Shown one piece after another: positions 15,272 to 24,513 of a DNA stretch of 43,220 nt. The translations under genes were made by a program, and so were the position numbers. A model generated the notes under the pieces. That model had not been told where the DNA came from, did not search any database, and worked only from the letters and a program-made list of their open reading frames with translations. This DNA is from an uncultured Clostridium sp. (lineage in GTDB: Bacteria; Bacillota; Clostridia; TANB77; CAG-508), in NCBI GenBank assembly GCA_950059165.1, contig CATLUC010000001.1, forward strand, positions 10,488 to 53,707, read 5' to 3'. The number at the start of each line of letters is the position of its first letter. Position 1 is the first letter of the stretch.

Positions 15272-16921
15272 TCATTGCATTGCTTTTTCAAATCTTTTTG
15301 TTATACTTGTTTTTCCTAAAACCTGCATTATTTCGTACATATCTGGTGTATTTGTTCTTCCAGTTAATGCTACTCTTAGAACTGTACTAACATCTCCTAC
15401 ATGGGCTTTGTATTTGTCTGGGTTTTCTTTAAATTCTTTTACTTCTTTTGCATATCCCATTTCTCCAGCTAATTCCTTAATTTTGTCAAACCAGGCTTGT
15501 TTGTCGTCTTCTTCATTATAATATTTTTCAAGATATAGTGTTAATATTTTTTTGATTTCTTCTTTGTCCCCAATTACTTGATATGGATATTCTTGGCTCT
15601 TATTTAAAAATTCTTCGTCATACATATATGATATGTTGTCTTTTACATCTGACCATTTTGAGATGTCTTTTCTTGGCTTTTTGTTGCCTCTTTCTATTCC
15701 AAAAACTTTTAAGGCATAGTCTTTGTCTTGCAAGATTTTTACTAATTGTTCGTCATGTTTTGTAGCCCAAACCATTACTTTTTCATATACTTCTTCGGCT
15801 GTCATGCTTGATATTACTAATTTTCCTACATCTAACAGTTTAACCATATCAAATAATGCTCCACTTACACTCATTTTGTTTAGTTGAAGTTCAAATTCTT
15901 CCATTTTTTTGTCTTTGTTTGCTCTTCTCCAATTTTCAAAATTTGAGTTTGCTATGTTAAGTAAATATTCTTTTACAGCTTCAGCAGGTATTCCCTCTTG
16001 TTCATAATAGCTAACAGCTGCTTCTGCATCTTTTCTTTTACTTAATTTTCTTTTGTTTCCATTGTCATTTTTCATGATTGGTGCAATATGTGCATATTTC
16101 GGTGCTTTAAAACCTAACTCGTGGAATAGTTGCAAATGTAATGGAACTGAAGATAACCATTCATCTCCACGTATTACATGTGTTGTTCTCATTAGATGGT
16201 CATCTACTGCGTGTGCAAAATGATATGTTGGTAACCCATCTGCTTTTATTATAACTATGTCTTGGTCATTTTCTGGGAAGTCTACATTTCCTTTTATTAC
16301 ATCATGGTGCTTGATTTTTCTGTCTTCTCGACCTGGTGATTTAAAACGTATTATATAGCTTTCTCCATTTTTGATTTTTTCTATCGCTTCTTCTACTGTT
16401 GTTTTTCTACATTTTGCCCATACTCCATAATAACCTGGTCTAATTTTTGCATTTTCTTGCTTTTGCCTTATTTGTTCTACTTCTTCTGATGAACAAAAAC
16501 ATGGGTATGCTTTTCCTTGTTCTATTAGGTATTTTGCATATGCTTGGTATATTTCTTTTCTTTGAGATTGTTTGTATGGTCCATAGCTTCCTTGTTCTTC
16601 TGTTTCAGATACCATACCCTCATCTGGTTTTATTGCAAAGTCTTTTAGGCTATTTATTATTCCTGTTATTCCATTTTCTACTTCTCTTTTTTGGTCTGTG
16701 TCTTCTACTCTTAAGAAAAATACTCCATCTGTTTGACTTGTTAGCTTTCTTGCAATTAGTGATTGATATAATCCTCCTATGTGTACAAAACCTGTTGGAC
16801 TAGGTGCAAATCTTGTTACTATTGCTCCTTCTTTTAGGTTTCTTTCTGGGTATTTTTCCTCATAATATGATATTTCTTTTGCTTGTGGGAATATTGCATT
16901 TGCTAAGTCTTTATAATCCAT
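15272..16921 (-). CDS. gltX: glutamyl-tRNA synthetase
   Basis: A 549-residue class I synthetase. The HIGH-type signature FAPSPTGFVHIGGLYQSL begins near residue 38, and the KMSKS-type loop is KLSKRKDA near residue 293. The anticodon-binding helical domain follows. Charges tRNA-Glu, or non-discriminatingly tRNA-Gln too in bacteria lacking GlnRS. It is somewhat longer than the roughly 480-residue average, with extra sequence in the C-terminal domain, as in some Clostridia. GGAGG with 10 nt spacing to the ATG. Confidence 0.95.
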   Translation of the reverse strand: MDYKDLANAIFPQAKEISYYEEKYPERNLKEGAIVTRFAPSPTGFVHIGGLYQSLIARKLTSQTDGVFFLRVEDTDQKREVENGITGIINSLKDFAIKPDEGMVSETEEQGSYGPYKQSQRKEIYQAYAKYLIEQGKAYPCFCSSEEVEQIRQKQENAKIRPGYYGVWAKCRKTTVEEAIEKIKNGESYIIRFKSPGREDRKIKHHDVIKGNVDFPENDQDIVIIKADGLPTYHFAHAVDDHLMRTTHVIRGDEWLSSVPLHLQLFHELGFKAPKYAHIAPIMKNDNGNKRKLSKRKDAEAAVSYYEQEGIPAEAVKEYLLNIANSNFENWRRANKDKKMEEFELQLNKMSVSGALFDMVKLLDVGKLVISSMTAEEVYEKVMVWATKHDEQLVKILQDKDYALKVFGIERGNKKPRKDISKWSDVKDNISYMYDEEFLNKSQEYPYQVIGDKEEIKKILTLYLEKYYNEEDDKQAWFDKIKELAGEMGYAKEVKEFKENPDKYKAHVGDVSTVLRVALTGRTNTPDMYEIMQVLGKTSITKRFEKAMQ

Positions 16922-16938
16922 TTTTAACTTTCCTCCTT

Positions 16939-17583
16939 TTACTTATAACATACTTTACATGGCTGTCTTTCTTCTGCCAGTGCTTGGAACATCGTTATTT
17001 GATGTCCTTTTCCTCTTAACGTTCTACAACTTTGAATATGATATTTTGTTCCTGTTTCTCCAACCCAAACATTCTCAGAATTATTAATTGTGTTTGTTAA
17101 TCCTCCACTATATTGTTGAATTGCTAATGCATCGAAAACATCCATATCAGATGCATTTGCTACTAAAACATTAGCTGCTACTTTTTGTATTTCATTTAAT
17201 TTGTTTTCAAACGTATTTTCTTGGATTGTTAGAGCGTCAAAGACATCCACATAGCCATCTTCATTTACATCTCCATAGATAAGTATTGTATAAGTTTTTT
17301 CTTCTACTTTAAATGTATCTCCTGTGCATAATCTTGTGCCTTCCTGTACTTCTTTGTCAAACTCTATTGTTTTATCTTTAAATAACATACTTTCTTTGAT
17401 ATACTTAGTTGATATAAATGCATCTCTATCGGCTAATATAAATGGAACTATGTTTTCTGTATCTACTACTAATTTGTTAAATATTCCTATGGGTTGCATA
17501 TTAGCATAAGACTCTGTTCCTAAAACAACTGATACTAACATCATACCTATTAATGTTAATAATTTAATAAATTTACTTTTCAT
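16939..17583 (-). CDS. secreted dockerin-like protein with C-terminal Cys metal-binding module
   Basis: A 214-residue protein. The signal peptide is about residues 1-28 (LLTLIGMMLVSVVLG). Residues about 104-160 form a dockerin-like pair of helices: the first calcium loop GDVNEDGYVDVFDALTIQ is intact, while the second (NASDMDVFDALAIQQ) is shortened and may not bind Ca2+. The tail YHIQSCRTLRG to PCKVC resembles the Ada-type/nuclease-associated Cys module (Y-H-x3-C, P-C-x2-C). A dockerin would anchor to a cohesin, but none is in the window. It could also be a free-standing calcium-stabilised wall protein. AGGAGG precedes the ATG. Confidence 0.8.
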   Translation of the reverse strand: MKSKFIKLLTLIGMMLVSVVLGTESYANMQPIGIFNKLVVDTENIVPFILADRDAFISTKYIKESMLFKDKTIEFDKEVQEGTRLCTGDTFKVEEKTYTILIYGDVNEDGYVDVFDALTIQENTFENKLNEIQKVAANVLVANASDMDVFDALAIQQYSGGLTNTINNSENVWVGETGTKYHIQSCRTLRGKGHQITMFQALAEERQPCKVCYK

Positions 17584-17775
17584 TTTAACCTCCTGTTATG
17601 CAAGTATACAAAGAGTATATACTAAAATCTTACATTTGTAAATGTTTTTTGGCATTTTCTATTTTCAGTTAGATATATTTAATTTATGTTGTATGCATAT
17701 TAAAAGTTTTTTTGCATAAACTATTGATTATTAGCTTAAATTATTGTATAATTAAGTTAATAAATATTTATTAGA

Positions 17776-17815
17776 GAGGGTATGTACTCCCTGTGGAGTG
17801 CACCACCCTCTCGCT
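17776..17815 (-). terminator. hairpin downstream of the toxin-like gene
   Basis: GAGAGGG and CCCTCTC enclose a second stem, GTACTCC / GGAGTGC, giving a two-part hairpin just after the minus-strand stop at 17816. It is followed by A/T-rich sequence rather than a pure T run. The rest of the 17584-17815 gap shows no gene. Confidence 0.5.
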
Positions 17816-18301
17816 TTATTTTCTTTTAAATATTTTTAAAATTGCTTTATTTTTAATTAAAACAATAGTATCCATCCATGTTCTGTTCTTAGCATTGTAT
17901 ATTCTATCTATTTGTAACAATGCTTGCTCTATTTTCATTTCACTTTTACTAATATCAAAAACAAAATTATTTGATTGCTTTTTCTTTTTGTTTATGGCTG
18001 TATCTAATGTATTTTTTCCATTTCCTACTATTTGTTTTAAATCAAATTTCTTGTTATTTATTATATAATCTGATGTTTGTATTCCTTTAGGTTGTAGCAC
18101 AACTGGAACTAGCTTAACCTTACCACCAAATGCTTGACCTAATATTTCTGCCATTTCTATTTCATCTTTAGTGGTTTTCAACAATACATGTTTACCATCT
18201 ACATTATATTTAGTTCCATCATCACTAATAAAGTACTTCTGTTTTTTTATTTGATAATTCTTTTTAGTAGTATATTGATTTGTTATATCTTTATATTTCA
18301 A
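17816..18301 (-). CDS. possible PBECR/CdiA-type RNase domain protein
   Basis: A 161-residue protein starting at TTG 18301 after AAAGGAG (5 nt). The core VVLQPKGIQTSDYIINNKKF with DLKQIVGNGKNTLDTAIN and KKKKQSNNFVFDIS is the pattern I associate with the barnase/EndoU/colicin-D-like nuclease domains found at the C-termini of CdiA toxins and phage head-morphogenesis proteins. Here it stands alone, with a short N-terminus and no recognisable immunity or delivery partner. It lies 66 bp after rnjA on the same strand. It could be a cargo effector, a remnant of a mobile element or a housekeeping nuclease. A longer start at 18349 lacks a ribosome binding site. Confidence 0.5.
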   Translation of the reverse strand: MKYKDITNQYTTKKNYQIKKQKYFISDDGTKYNVDGKHVLLKTTKDEIEMAEILGQAFGGKVKLVPVVLQPKGIQTSDYIINNKKFDLKQIVGNGKNTLDTAINKKKKQSNNFVFDISKSEMKIEQALLQIDRIYNAKNRTWMDTIVLIKNKAILKIFKRK

Positions 18302-18367
18302 TTTATCTCCTTTATTATTTTTTTCGTTTTTTGTGGGGCACAAAAGCATTGGTATTTCTACGTTTTC

Positions 18368-20401
18368 TTAAACTTCCATGATTATTGGGATAATCATCGG
18401 ATTTCTTTTTGTTTTCATAAAGATATAATCTCTTAAATTCTCTCTTGTTGCAGATTTTATAGTTGCCCAATCTGTTATTCCTCTTTCCTCACATTTTTTA
18501 ATTTCATGCCTTACAACAGATTTTACATCATCCATTAAATTTTCTGATTCCCTTACATAAACAAATCCTCTAGATATAACATCAGGTCCTGCTACAACTT
18601 CACCTGTTGAAGCATCCATTGTTAATACAATAACAATTAAACCATCTTGTGATAAGTGCTGTCTGTCTCGTAAAACGACACTTCCAACATCTCCAACACC
18701 TAAACCATCTACTAATACTCTTCCACTTGGGACAGAACCTGTAAGTTCTGCTCCATTTTCATTTATTTCTAATACTCTTCCATTTGACATCATAATTATA
18801 TTGTCTTTGTCAATTCCCATACTTTGTGCTGTTTCGCTATGTGCAATTAGTTGCCTGTACTCTCCATGAACTGGTATGAAATATTTAGGTTTTGCTAGGG
18901 CTAGAATTAGTTTTTGTTCTTCTTGACAAGCATGACCTGATACGTGTATTGTTTCCAAAGAACTATATACTACTTCTGCTCCAATTTGCATTAAGTCATC
19001 TATTACTTTTGACACAAATTTTTCATTTCCTGGAATTGGTGTTGCAGAGATTATAACTAAGTCATTTTGTGTTATTTTTACTTTTCTGTGGTCTCCTGCT
19101 GCCATTCTTGTTAAGGCTGACATTGGCTCTCCTTGACTTCCTGTTGTGATTATTACTAATTGTTCGTCTGTGTAATTGTTTATCATGTCAATATCAATAA
19201 ATATGTTTTCTGGACATTCAATGTATCCTAGTTCTCTTGATGTTTCTATCATATTTACCATACTTCTACCACATACTGCGATTTTCCTATTGTATTTTAC
19301 TGCTGAATTGACAATTTGTTGCACTCTGTGTACATTAGATGCAAATGTTGCTACTACAATCCTTTTTGTACAGTTTAAAAATAGCTTGTCAAACACTTCC
19401 CCTATTGAACTCTCGGACATTGTAAAGCCTTTTCTTTCGCTGTTTGTACTATCTGACATTAATGCTAAAATTCCTTGATTTCCAATTTCAGCTATTCTTC
19501 CTAAATCCATCAATTTTCCATCAATTGGTGTATAGTCTACTTTGAAGTCACCTGTGTGCAAAATTGTTCCTGCTGGTGTATTTATTGATAACATTACAGA
19601 ATCTGGGATACTGTGTGAACTTCTGATAAATTCGACTTTGAAGTTTTTTCCTAATGTTATTGTTTGACCTTGCATAACTTCTGTTAATTTTGTACTTCTT
19701 AATAATTTGTGTTCTTCTAGCTTGTTTCTAATTAGTCCTGCTGCTAGCCTTGTTGCATAAATTGGAATGTTGATTTTCTTTAGTAAGTATGGAACACTTC
19801 CTATATGGTCTTCGTGTCCATGTGTGATTATTAGTCCTTTTATTTTGTCTACGTTTCTTTCTAAATATGTGATGTCTGGAATTACTAAGTCTATTCCTAA
19901 CATATCATCTTCTGGGAAACATAGACCACAATCTACTACTATTATTTCGTTTTCGTATTCAAATACTGTGATGTTTTTTCCTACTTCGTGTAGTCCACCT
20001 AATGGTATTATTTTTAACTTGTTTGCTTTGAAAATATTACTGTTTCTAGTTGTTTTTCTTTCTCTTGTGGTGTTTCTTGTTCTTCTTTCTGAATTTAGAT
20101 TTGCTTTTGATGTTTCCACATTTTCTACATTTTTTGTGGAATTGTTGCTTCTTCTTTGATATGGTCTTGTTGTTGTTCTTCTTTCTCTAGTCTCTGTTGC
20201 TCTAGGTGTTGTTGCTCTTGTTGTTTTTTGTGTTGTTCTTGATATTGCTGTTCTTGTTGTTTCCCTTGATGTTGTTCTTGGTGTTCTGCTTGTTTTTGTT
20301 TCTTGTTTGTTTGTTCTAGAAGTTTGGTATCCTCCTCTTGTTGTTTTTTCTTTTTTTTCAAAGTTCCCTTTTGTTTTGTCATTTAAGTTTTCTTCTGCCA
20401 T
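18368..20401 (-). CDS. rnj: ribonuclease J with Thr/Arg-rich N-terminal extension
   Basis: A 677-residue metallo-beta-lactamase RNase that degrades and matures mRNA and rRNA. The catalytic motif HGHEDHIG is near residue 193, with a GDFKVDYTPIDG loop and the beta-CASP part containing GSQGEPMSALTRMA and VSGHACQEE. The C-terminal domain ends at RNPMIIPIIMEV. Unlike the usual roughly 555 residues, it has about 125 extra N-terminal residues, rich in Thr, Arg and Ser (TTRATTPRATETRERRTTTR), probably disordered and RNA-binding. GGAG with 5 nt spacing to the ATG. The long leader is described with the promoter. Confidence 0.95.
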   Translation of the reverse strand: MAEENLNDKTKGNFEKKEKTTRGGYQTSRTNKQETKTSRTPRTTSRETTRTAISRTTQKTTRATTPRATETRERRTTTRPYQRRSNNSTKNVENVETSKANLNSERRTRNTTRERKTTRNSNIFKANKLKIIPLGGLHEVGKNITVFEYENEIIVVDCGLCFPEDDMLGIDLVIPDITYLERNVDKIKGLIITHGHEDHIGSVPYLLKKINIPIYATRLAAGLIRNKLEEHKLLRSTKLTEVMQGQTITLGKNFKVEFIRSSHSIPDSVMLSINTPAGTILHTGDFKVDYTPIDGKLMDLGRIAEIGNQGILALMSDSTNSERKGFTMSESSIGEVFDKLFLNCTKRIVVATFASNVHRVQQIVNSAVKYNRKIAVCGRSMVNMIETSRELGYIECPENIFIDIDMINNYTDEQLVIITTGSQGEPMSALTRMAAGDHRKVKITQNDLVIISATPIPGNEKFVSKVIDDLMQIGAEVVYSSLETIHVSGHACQEEQKLILALAKPKYFIPVHGEYRQLIAHSETAQSMGIDKDNIIMMSNGRVLEINENGAELTGSVPSGRVLVDGLGVGDVGSVVLRDRQHLSQDGLIVIVLTMDASTGEVVAGPDVISRGFVYVRESENLMDDVKSVVRHEIKKCEERGITDWATIKSATRENLRDYIFMKTKRNPMIIPIIMEV

Positions 20402-20928
20402 AATCTCTCCTCTTTCTTTTATTTTTTATTACAGTTTAATTTTCTTTCTAAACTGTGCTTTTTTCTTTGGATTTTATTATTTATACGCTTACACAACAAA
20501 AGTAGCTTACGTTACTATGAATTGTAGGCAAAACAAAAACAGCTTTATTATGCCTGTTTCTTCGTACGTAAAAATTCTTATAAATTACTATGCCTTTTTT
20601 CTCTTTCTCTCTTCTTTGCATAGTTTAATTATTTACAATATTTTCTCTCTTAATACAAAAATTTTTTATAATAATAAAATCTCATTTTCTAGCAATTTTA
20701 TTGCTAACACTTAGGTAGTATTATACTATATTTTTCAAGGAAAGTCAAATTAGGAAAATTAGACAAAAATGAATAAAAATGTTAGAATTAGAGTACAGTT
20801 AATCTTTTAATTATTCAATAACGAAGAACAAATCGGAAAGCCTTAATATTAGTATCATTTTAACTTTAATCTAAAAAGCCAACTTATTTATCTCTTAAAC
20901 AAATTGGCTCTTGTATCTTATTTCATTT
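20402..20928 (-). promoter_or_regulatory. rnj promoter and ~310-nt leader, gene-free gap
   Basis: No gene is visible in this gap. TTGACT (20748-20743) and TATAAT (20725-20720), 17 nt apart on the minus strand, form a good vegetative promoter. Transcription from about 20713 would leave a leader of roughly 310 nt before rnj, AT-rich and without clear hairpins. A long leader on an RNase gene would suit autoregulation by cleavage, but this is inference. Confidence 0.6.
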
Positions 20929-20960
20929 ATGTCGCAAAGGAAACGTCCCCAATACGACAT
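20929..20960. terminator. GGGGACGTTTC palindrome acting as terminator (copy A)
   Basis: ATGTCG (20929-20934) and CGACAT (20955-20960) flank GGAAACGTCCCCAA, directly abutting the stop of the coiled-coil gene at 20962. It belongs to the same family as the copies near 24450, 27110, 33185 and 36141. Confidence 0.65.
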
Positions 20961-20961
20961 T

Positions 20962-21837
20962 TTATTGATTTGTTTCTCCTCTACCTTCTGGTAATGCATC
21001 TGAATAGTCAAATACTATTCTAATTCTTGTTATTGCTCTGATTGCTCTTACAAATTTACTTTGTTTTATTCTTTCCCATAAGCTTGGTTTTGCTTCAAAT
21101 GTTGTTTCTTGTGCATATTGTTGTTCTTCTTGGGCAATAGTATTAGTTGTAGTTGTTGTTTCTTGTTGTTGCTCAGGTGCTTGTTCTGTTATTGTGTTTA
21201 CTTCAGGTTCTTCGATTGGTGTTGGTATTGATTTTAATGCATCTGCTATTTCTATTCCTATATAACTTAATGCTTTTGACCTGTCTTCTATTCTTTCCAT
21301 ATCTATTTCTATATGTAGGTTTGTTTCTAGATTGTTTATTCTAGCATTTAGAAGTTTTACTGCATCTTGGTAATCTTCTGTTGTGTCATCTTTTGCTTTT
21401 CCAACAATGTTTAATGTGTCTATGATGTCTTCTGAAAATGAATCTTCTGCTTTTTTTACTTTGTCTTTCCATTCACTATCTTTGTTTTCTGCTAGTTCTA
21501 ACAAATCTTTTAGTTGTGCAGCTAATGCTATGTTTTGTTCTCTTTGTCTTATTAGTTCTTCTATTCTTTTTGTGTTTTCTTCAAATTGATTTGTTGCAAA
21601 TTCTACTAACCCATAAGCAGCTTTATATACGCTTGCTGGGAAGTTCTTCTTTTTTGGATATTCTATTAAATATGTTTTGATAGATTCAATTAAATCTTTA
21701 AAGTAAGAGTCATCTTCTAGTTGTACTATTTGTTTCTTACTTTTTGGATTTATTAGTTTTTGAATTTTATCTATGTTTGATAATATTTTTTCCTCTGTGA
21801 TAACCATTCTCACATTTACTATGCCTGATTTTGACAT
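20962..21837 (-). CDS. coiled-coil protein of unknown function
   Basis: A 291-residue soluble, charged, mostly helical protein that I do not recognise. It has no signal peptide. Regions of coiled coil are likely at about 80-140 (FEENTKRIEELIRQREQNIA). A low-complexity Glu/Gln/Thr linker (residues about 215-250) precedes a basic amphipathic C-terminus (RIKQSKFVRAIRAITRIRI) that could contact membrane or nucleic acid. GGAGG with 10 nt spacing. It is preceded by its own promoter and followed by a palindromic terminator, so it is probably monocistronic. Confidence 0.65.
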   Translation of the reverse strand: MSKSGIVNVRMVITEEKILSNIDKIQKLINPKSKKQIVQLEDDSYFKDLIESIKTYLIEYPKKKNFPASVYKAAYGLVEFATNQFEENTKRIEELIRQREQNIALAAQLKDLLELAENKDSEWKDKVKKAEDSFSEDIIDTLNIVGKAKDDTTEDYQDAVKLLNARINNLETNLHIEIDMERIEDRSKALSYIGIEIADALKSIPTPIEEPEVNTITEQAPEQQQETTTTTNTIAQEEQQYAQETTFEAKPSLWERIKQSKFVRAIRAITRIRIVFDYSDALPEGRGETNQ

Positions 21838-21892
21838 TGCAAAAGTACCTCCTTTATCTTACGCATACTTGTTTTTTTCCTGTTCATTTTTT

Positions 21893-21921
21893 ATTATACA
21901 TTAATCAACAAAAAACTACAA
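21893..21921 (-). promoter_or_regulatory. promoter of the coiled-coil gene
   Basis: TTGTAG (21921-21916) and TATAAT (21898-21893) on the minus strand, 17 nt apart, about 55 bp before the ATG at 21837. Confidence 0.6.
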
Positions 21922-22029
21922 GGGATTTTATCCAATTTTATTTTAATTTTTTGTTACGGAAATGTTACAGAAATATTACAAGCCTCATTTTAGCTTCCGT
22001 AGTAAGTTTAAGCTCCAACATCATAAATT

Positions 22030-23745
22030 TTAAAGTACTGTTTTTATTTCTTCAAATCTCTTTATTTTTTGTGTTGTTGTTTTTATTAAATCATCTTCTG
22101 TTACAGTAATTTCTCTAATATACTTATATGCTGGCATTGTTTTATTTACTTTTTTTACTTCTTGCCATATAGCTTCCTTTATTTTTTCTTTTTCAGATAC
22201 ACTATAGATTTCTTCTACTATTTCTTTGTCATAGACAATTTTACCACATATTTTGTAATCCCCATCATCTTCTGGTTTTCCATATATAAAACTTTCTTTT
22301 ACGCCCTCTATTTTATTTACTAAAGATTCTAATTCTTCTGGATATATATTTTTCCCATTTTTTAGAACTACTACAAATTTCTTTCTTCCAGAAATGAAAA
22401 TGTAGCCATCTTTATCAATTTTTGCCAAGTCTCCTGTATGTAAGTATCCATCTTCGTCAATTGTTTCTCTTGTTGCTTCTTCATTGTTATAATAACCAAG
22501 CATTATTGATGGTCCTTTTGCAACTAATTCCCCTATTCCTTCTTCATTTGGGTCTACTATTTTTACATCTAAACTTGGGAACGCTTTTCCTATTGAGCCT
22601 AATCTTCTATATTTGTCATCTTCTGCTGCAATTACTGGTGAGCTTTCTGTTAACCCATATCCTTGGTACATTTTAAATCCTAATTCGTTAAATCCCTTTT
22701 CTGCTTCTGGGTCTAAAGCTGCTCCCCCTGCGACTAACAGCCTTAATTTACCACCTAAATTTTCGTGTACTTCTTTAAATAGTTTTCTTCTAATGTCAAT
22801 TCCAAATTTTAATAAAAATTGACTTATTTTTATACCTTTTTTTACTGTTTCTAATTTTCCTTTTTTTTCAATTCCTTTTATTAGTTTTTTATACATTCCT
22901 TCAAAAAGAATTGGAACAGATACCATTACAGTTATTTCGTATTCTTTCATGTTTTCTGCAATATGCCTAATTCCATTACAAAATGCTATACTTGAACCTG
23001 TTGATATTGGGTATAAAAATCCTGTTGTACATTCAAATGTGTGATGTAATGGCAAAAATGATAAAAATGTGTCATTTTCATCTACTTTGATTGTAGATGC
23101 AATATCAAATATGTTACTACATATATTTTTATGTGATAGTGCTACTGCTTTTGACATTGCTGTTGTTCCTGATGTAAATAGCATTATTCCCATTTCTTCA
23201 TTATTTATTTTTGCATCTAAAAATTCTCTATTCCCTTGTTCTATTAATTCTTTGCCTTTTTTTGTTAATTCTTCTTGTGAATAAATTTCACCTTCTTGCT
23301 TTTTTAGGTCCATAGATATAAAATATTTGACTTTTGTGTTATTTTTGCTAGCTATTTTTTTCATACATTCATCATATTTGTTAGAATAAAATATTGCTTC
23401 TACTTCTGAACGAATTATTAAATTTTCTATTTCATTGTCTGGTAATGCTTTATCTAGTGGAACTATAATTCCTGTTCCTGTTGCAACTGCTAAATAAGCC
23501 ATTCCCCATTCATAACGGTTTTCTGAAATAACTGCAATTCTTTTGTTTTTTAATCCCATATCTACTAGGGCTGTCCCTAAATTGTTAATGTCTTCTCTAA
23601 ATTCTTTATGTGTGATTTTTTTAAATTTTCTAGGTTCTTCTGTTCTAAAAATATATGCTGGTCTATTACCAAACATCTTCCCTGATTTTTCAAGCATTTC
23701 TTTTAAGTTTTCATATTTTGGCACTTTATGTACTGGCTCTCTCAT
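22030..23745 (-). CDS. long-chain acyl-CoA synthetase (AMP-binding)
   Basis: A 571-residue adenylate-forming enzyme that activates a fatty acid with ATP and CoA. The P-loop LFTSGTTAMSKAVALSHKN starts near residue 195, the adenine motif is GYGLTESSP, the hinge YLHTGDLAKIDKDGYIFISG follows, and the catalytic Lys is in TTTQKIKR near the end. Substrate chain length cannot be read from the sequence. The start ATG overlaps the tetR stop (ATGA), so the pair is co-transcribed and the TetR protein probably senses a fatty acid or acyl-CoA. Confidence 0.9.
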   Translation of the reverse strand: MREPVHKVPKYENLKEMLEKSGKMFGNRPAYIFRTEEPRKFKKITHKEFREDINNLGTALVDMGLKNKRIAVISENRYEWGMAYLAVATGTGIIVPLDKALPDNEIENLIIRSEVEAIFYSNKYDECMKKIASKNNTKVKYFISMDLKKQEGEIYSQEELTKKGKELIEQGNREFLDAKINNEEMGIMLFTSGTTAMSKAVALSHKNICSNIFDIASTIKVDENDTFLSFLPLHHTFECTTGFLYPISTGSSIAFCNGIRHIAENMKEYEITVMVSVPILFEGMYKKLIKGIEKKGKLETVKKGIKISQFLLKFGIDIRRKLFKEVHENLGGKLRLLVAGGAALDPEAEKGFNELGFKMYQGYGLTESSPVIAAEDDKYRRLGSIGKAFPSLDVKIVDPNEEGIGELVAKGPSIMLGYYNNEEATRETIDEDGYLHTGDLAKIDKDGYIFISGRKKFVVVLKNGKNIYPEELESLVNKIEGVKESFIYGKPEDDGDYKICGKIVYDKEIVEEIYSVSEKEKIKEAIWQEVKKVNKTMPAYKYIREITVTEDDLIKTTTQKIKRFEEIKTVL

Positions 23746-24314
23746 TTTACCCTCAACCCTTCTATTACTGTATTTTCAAATTCTTTGTATAATTTCATGA
23801 TGTCCATTTCTTCCTCATTGTTTCTTGTTTTATATACTAGGCTTGAACAAATTAAACCATAAATTTCAGATGCAATTGCTTTCGCATCTCCTTTTTTTAT
23901 CTGTCCTTGCTCCATCCCTTGTATTACTATATTTTCGATTTGGTTTATATATTCTAAAATGTGTTTTCTACATTTTTGATGTCTTTGCTCATGTCCCCAA
24001 AATTGGCTTAGTAATATTGTTATTAGGTCTTCGTATTTTTCAACAATTTTAATTTGAATTAATACTATTGACTTGATTTTGTCAATATAGTTTGAAAATT
24101 TTGCTGTTTTAATGTCTACACTGTTTTGTAATAGTTTTATTCCCTCTTCTACTAGGAAATTGAAAATTTCTTCTTTGCTTGAAAAATGATAATATAGTGT
24201 TCCTTTCGCAACTCCTACGGTTGCCGTTATTTCCTCAATACTTGTTGCATCATATCCTTTTTCTGCAAATAGTTTCATTGATGTTTCAAATATTTTTCTT
24301 TTGGTTTTGTTCAA
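23742..24314 (-). CDS. TetR-family transcriptional regulator
   Basis: A 190-residue regulator. The N-terminal HTH runs through KIFETSMKLFAEKGYDATSI, then IEEITATVGVAKGTLYYHFS and KEEIFNFLVEEG, typical of TetR/FadR-like fatty-acid repressors. The C-terminal ligand domain is variable. The start is TTG 24314 (11 nt after AAGGA). A GTG at 24323 is too close to the site. It overlaps the acyl-CoA ligase by 4 bp, and the candidate operator lies upstream. Confidence 0.88.
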   Translation of the reverse strand: MNKTKRKIFETSMKLFAEKGYDATSIEEITATVGVAKGTLYYHFSSKEEIFNFLVEEGIKLLQNSVDIKTAKFSNYIDKIKSIVLIQIKIVEKYEDLITILLSQFWGHEQRHQKCRKHILEYINQIENIVIQGMEQGQIKKGDAKAIASEIYGLICSSLVYKTRNNEEEMDIMKLYKEFENTVIEGLRVK

Positions 24315-24334
24315 TATAATCACATTCCTTACTT

Positions 24335-24357
24335 AGAAAGCACATCTTTCTATTATA
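24335..24357 (-). promoter_or_regulatory. candidate TetR operator and -10 element
   Basis: A perfect 6-5-6 inverted repeat, AGAAAG-CACAT-CTTTCT (24335-24351), directly abuts TATAAT (24357-24352, minus strand), in the position where a repressor would block the tetR-ligase promoter. No clear -35 is seen. Confidence 0.5.
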
Positions 24358-24436
24358 ATAACAATTGTCTTTATTATATATTTTATTACCATTTTTTGCA
24401 ATAGTTTTTTTAATTTTGGACTGCTTATTCGGTTTT

Positions 24437-24505
24437 GTCACGATGTGACGTTGGGGACGTTTCTTTTTTCACATTTTTGTGAAATTCGGGACACATCTTT
24501 TGGGA
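24437..24505. repeat. GGGGACGTTTC dispersed palindromic repeat (copy B)
   Basis: Contains GTCAC-GAT-GTGAC (24437-24449), TTGGGGACGTTTC (24451-24463), a TCACATTTTTGTGAAA hairpin and GGGACACATC. It is an inverted copy of the sequences at 27094 and 33165. The adjacent MITE is inserted at its edge. Confidence 0.8.
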
Positions 24506-24513
24506 CATTTATT

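Noticed and set aside
20125..20382. Gln/Lys-rich reading frame opposite to the known rnj frame
   Set aside because: It is an alternative frame of the Thr/Arg-rich rnj extension caused by low-complexity sequence, without a start signal.
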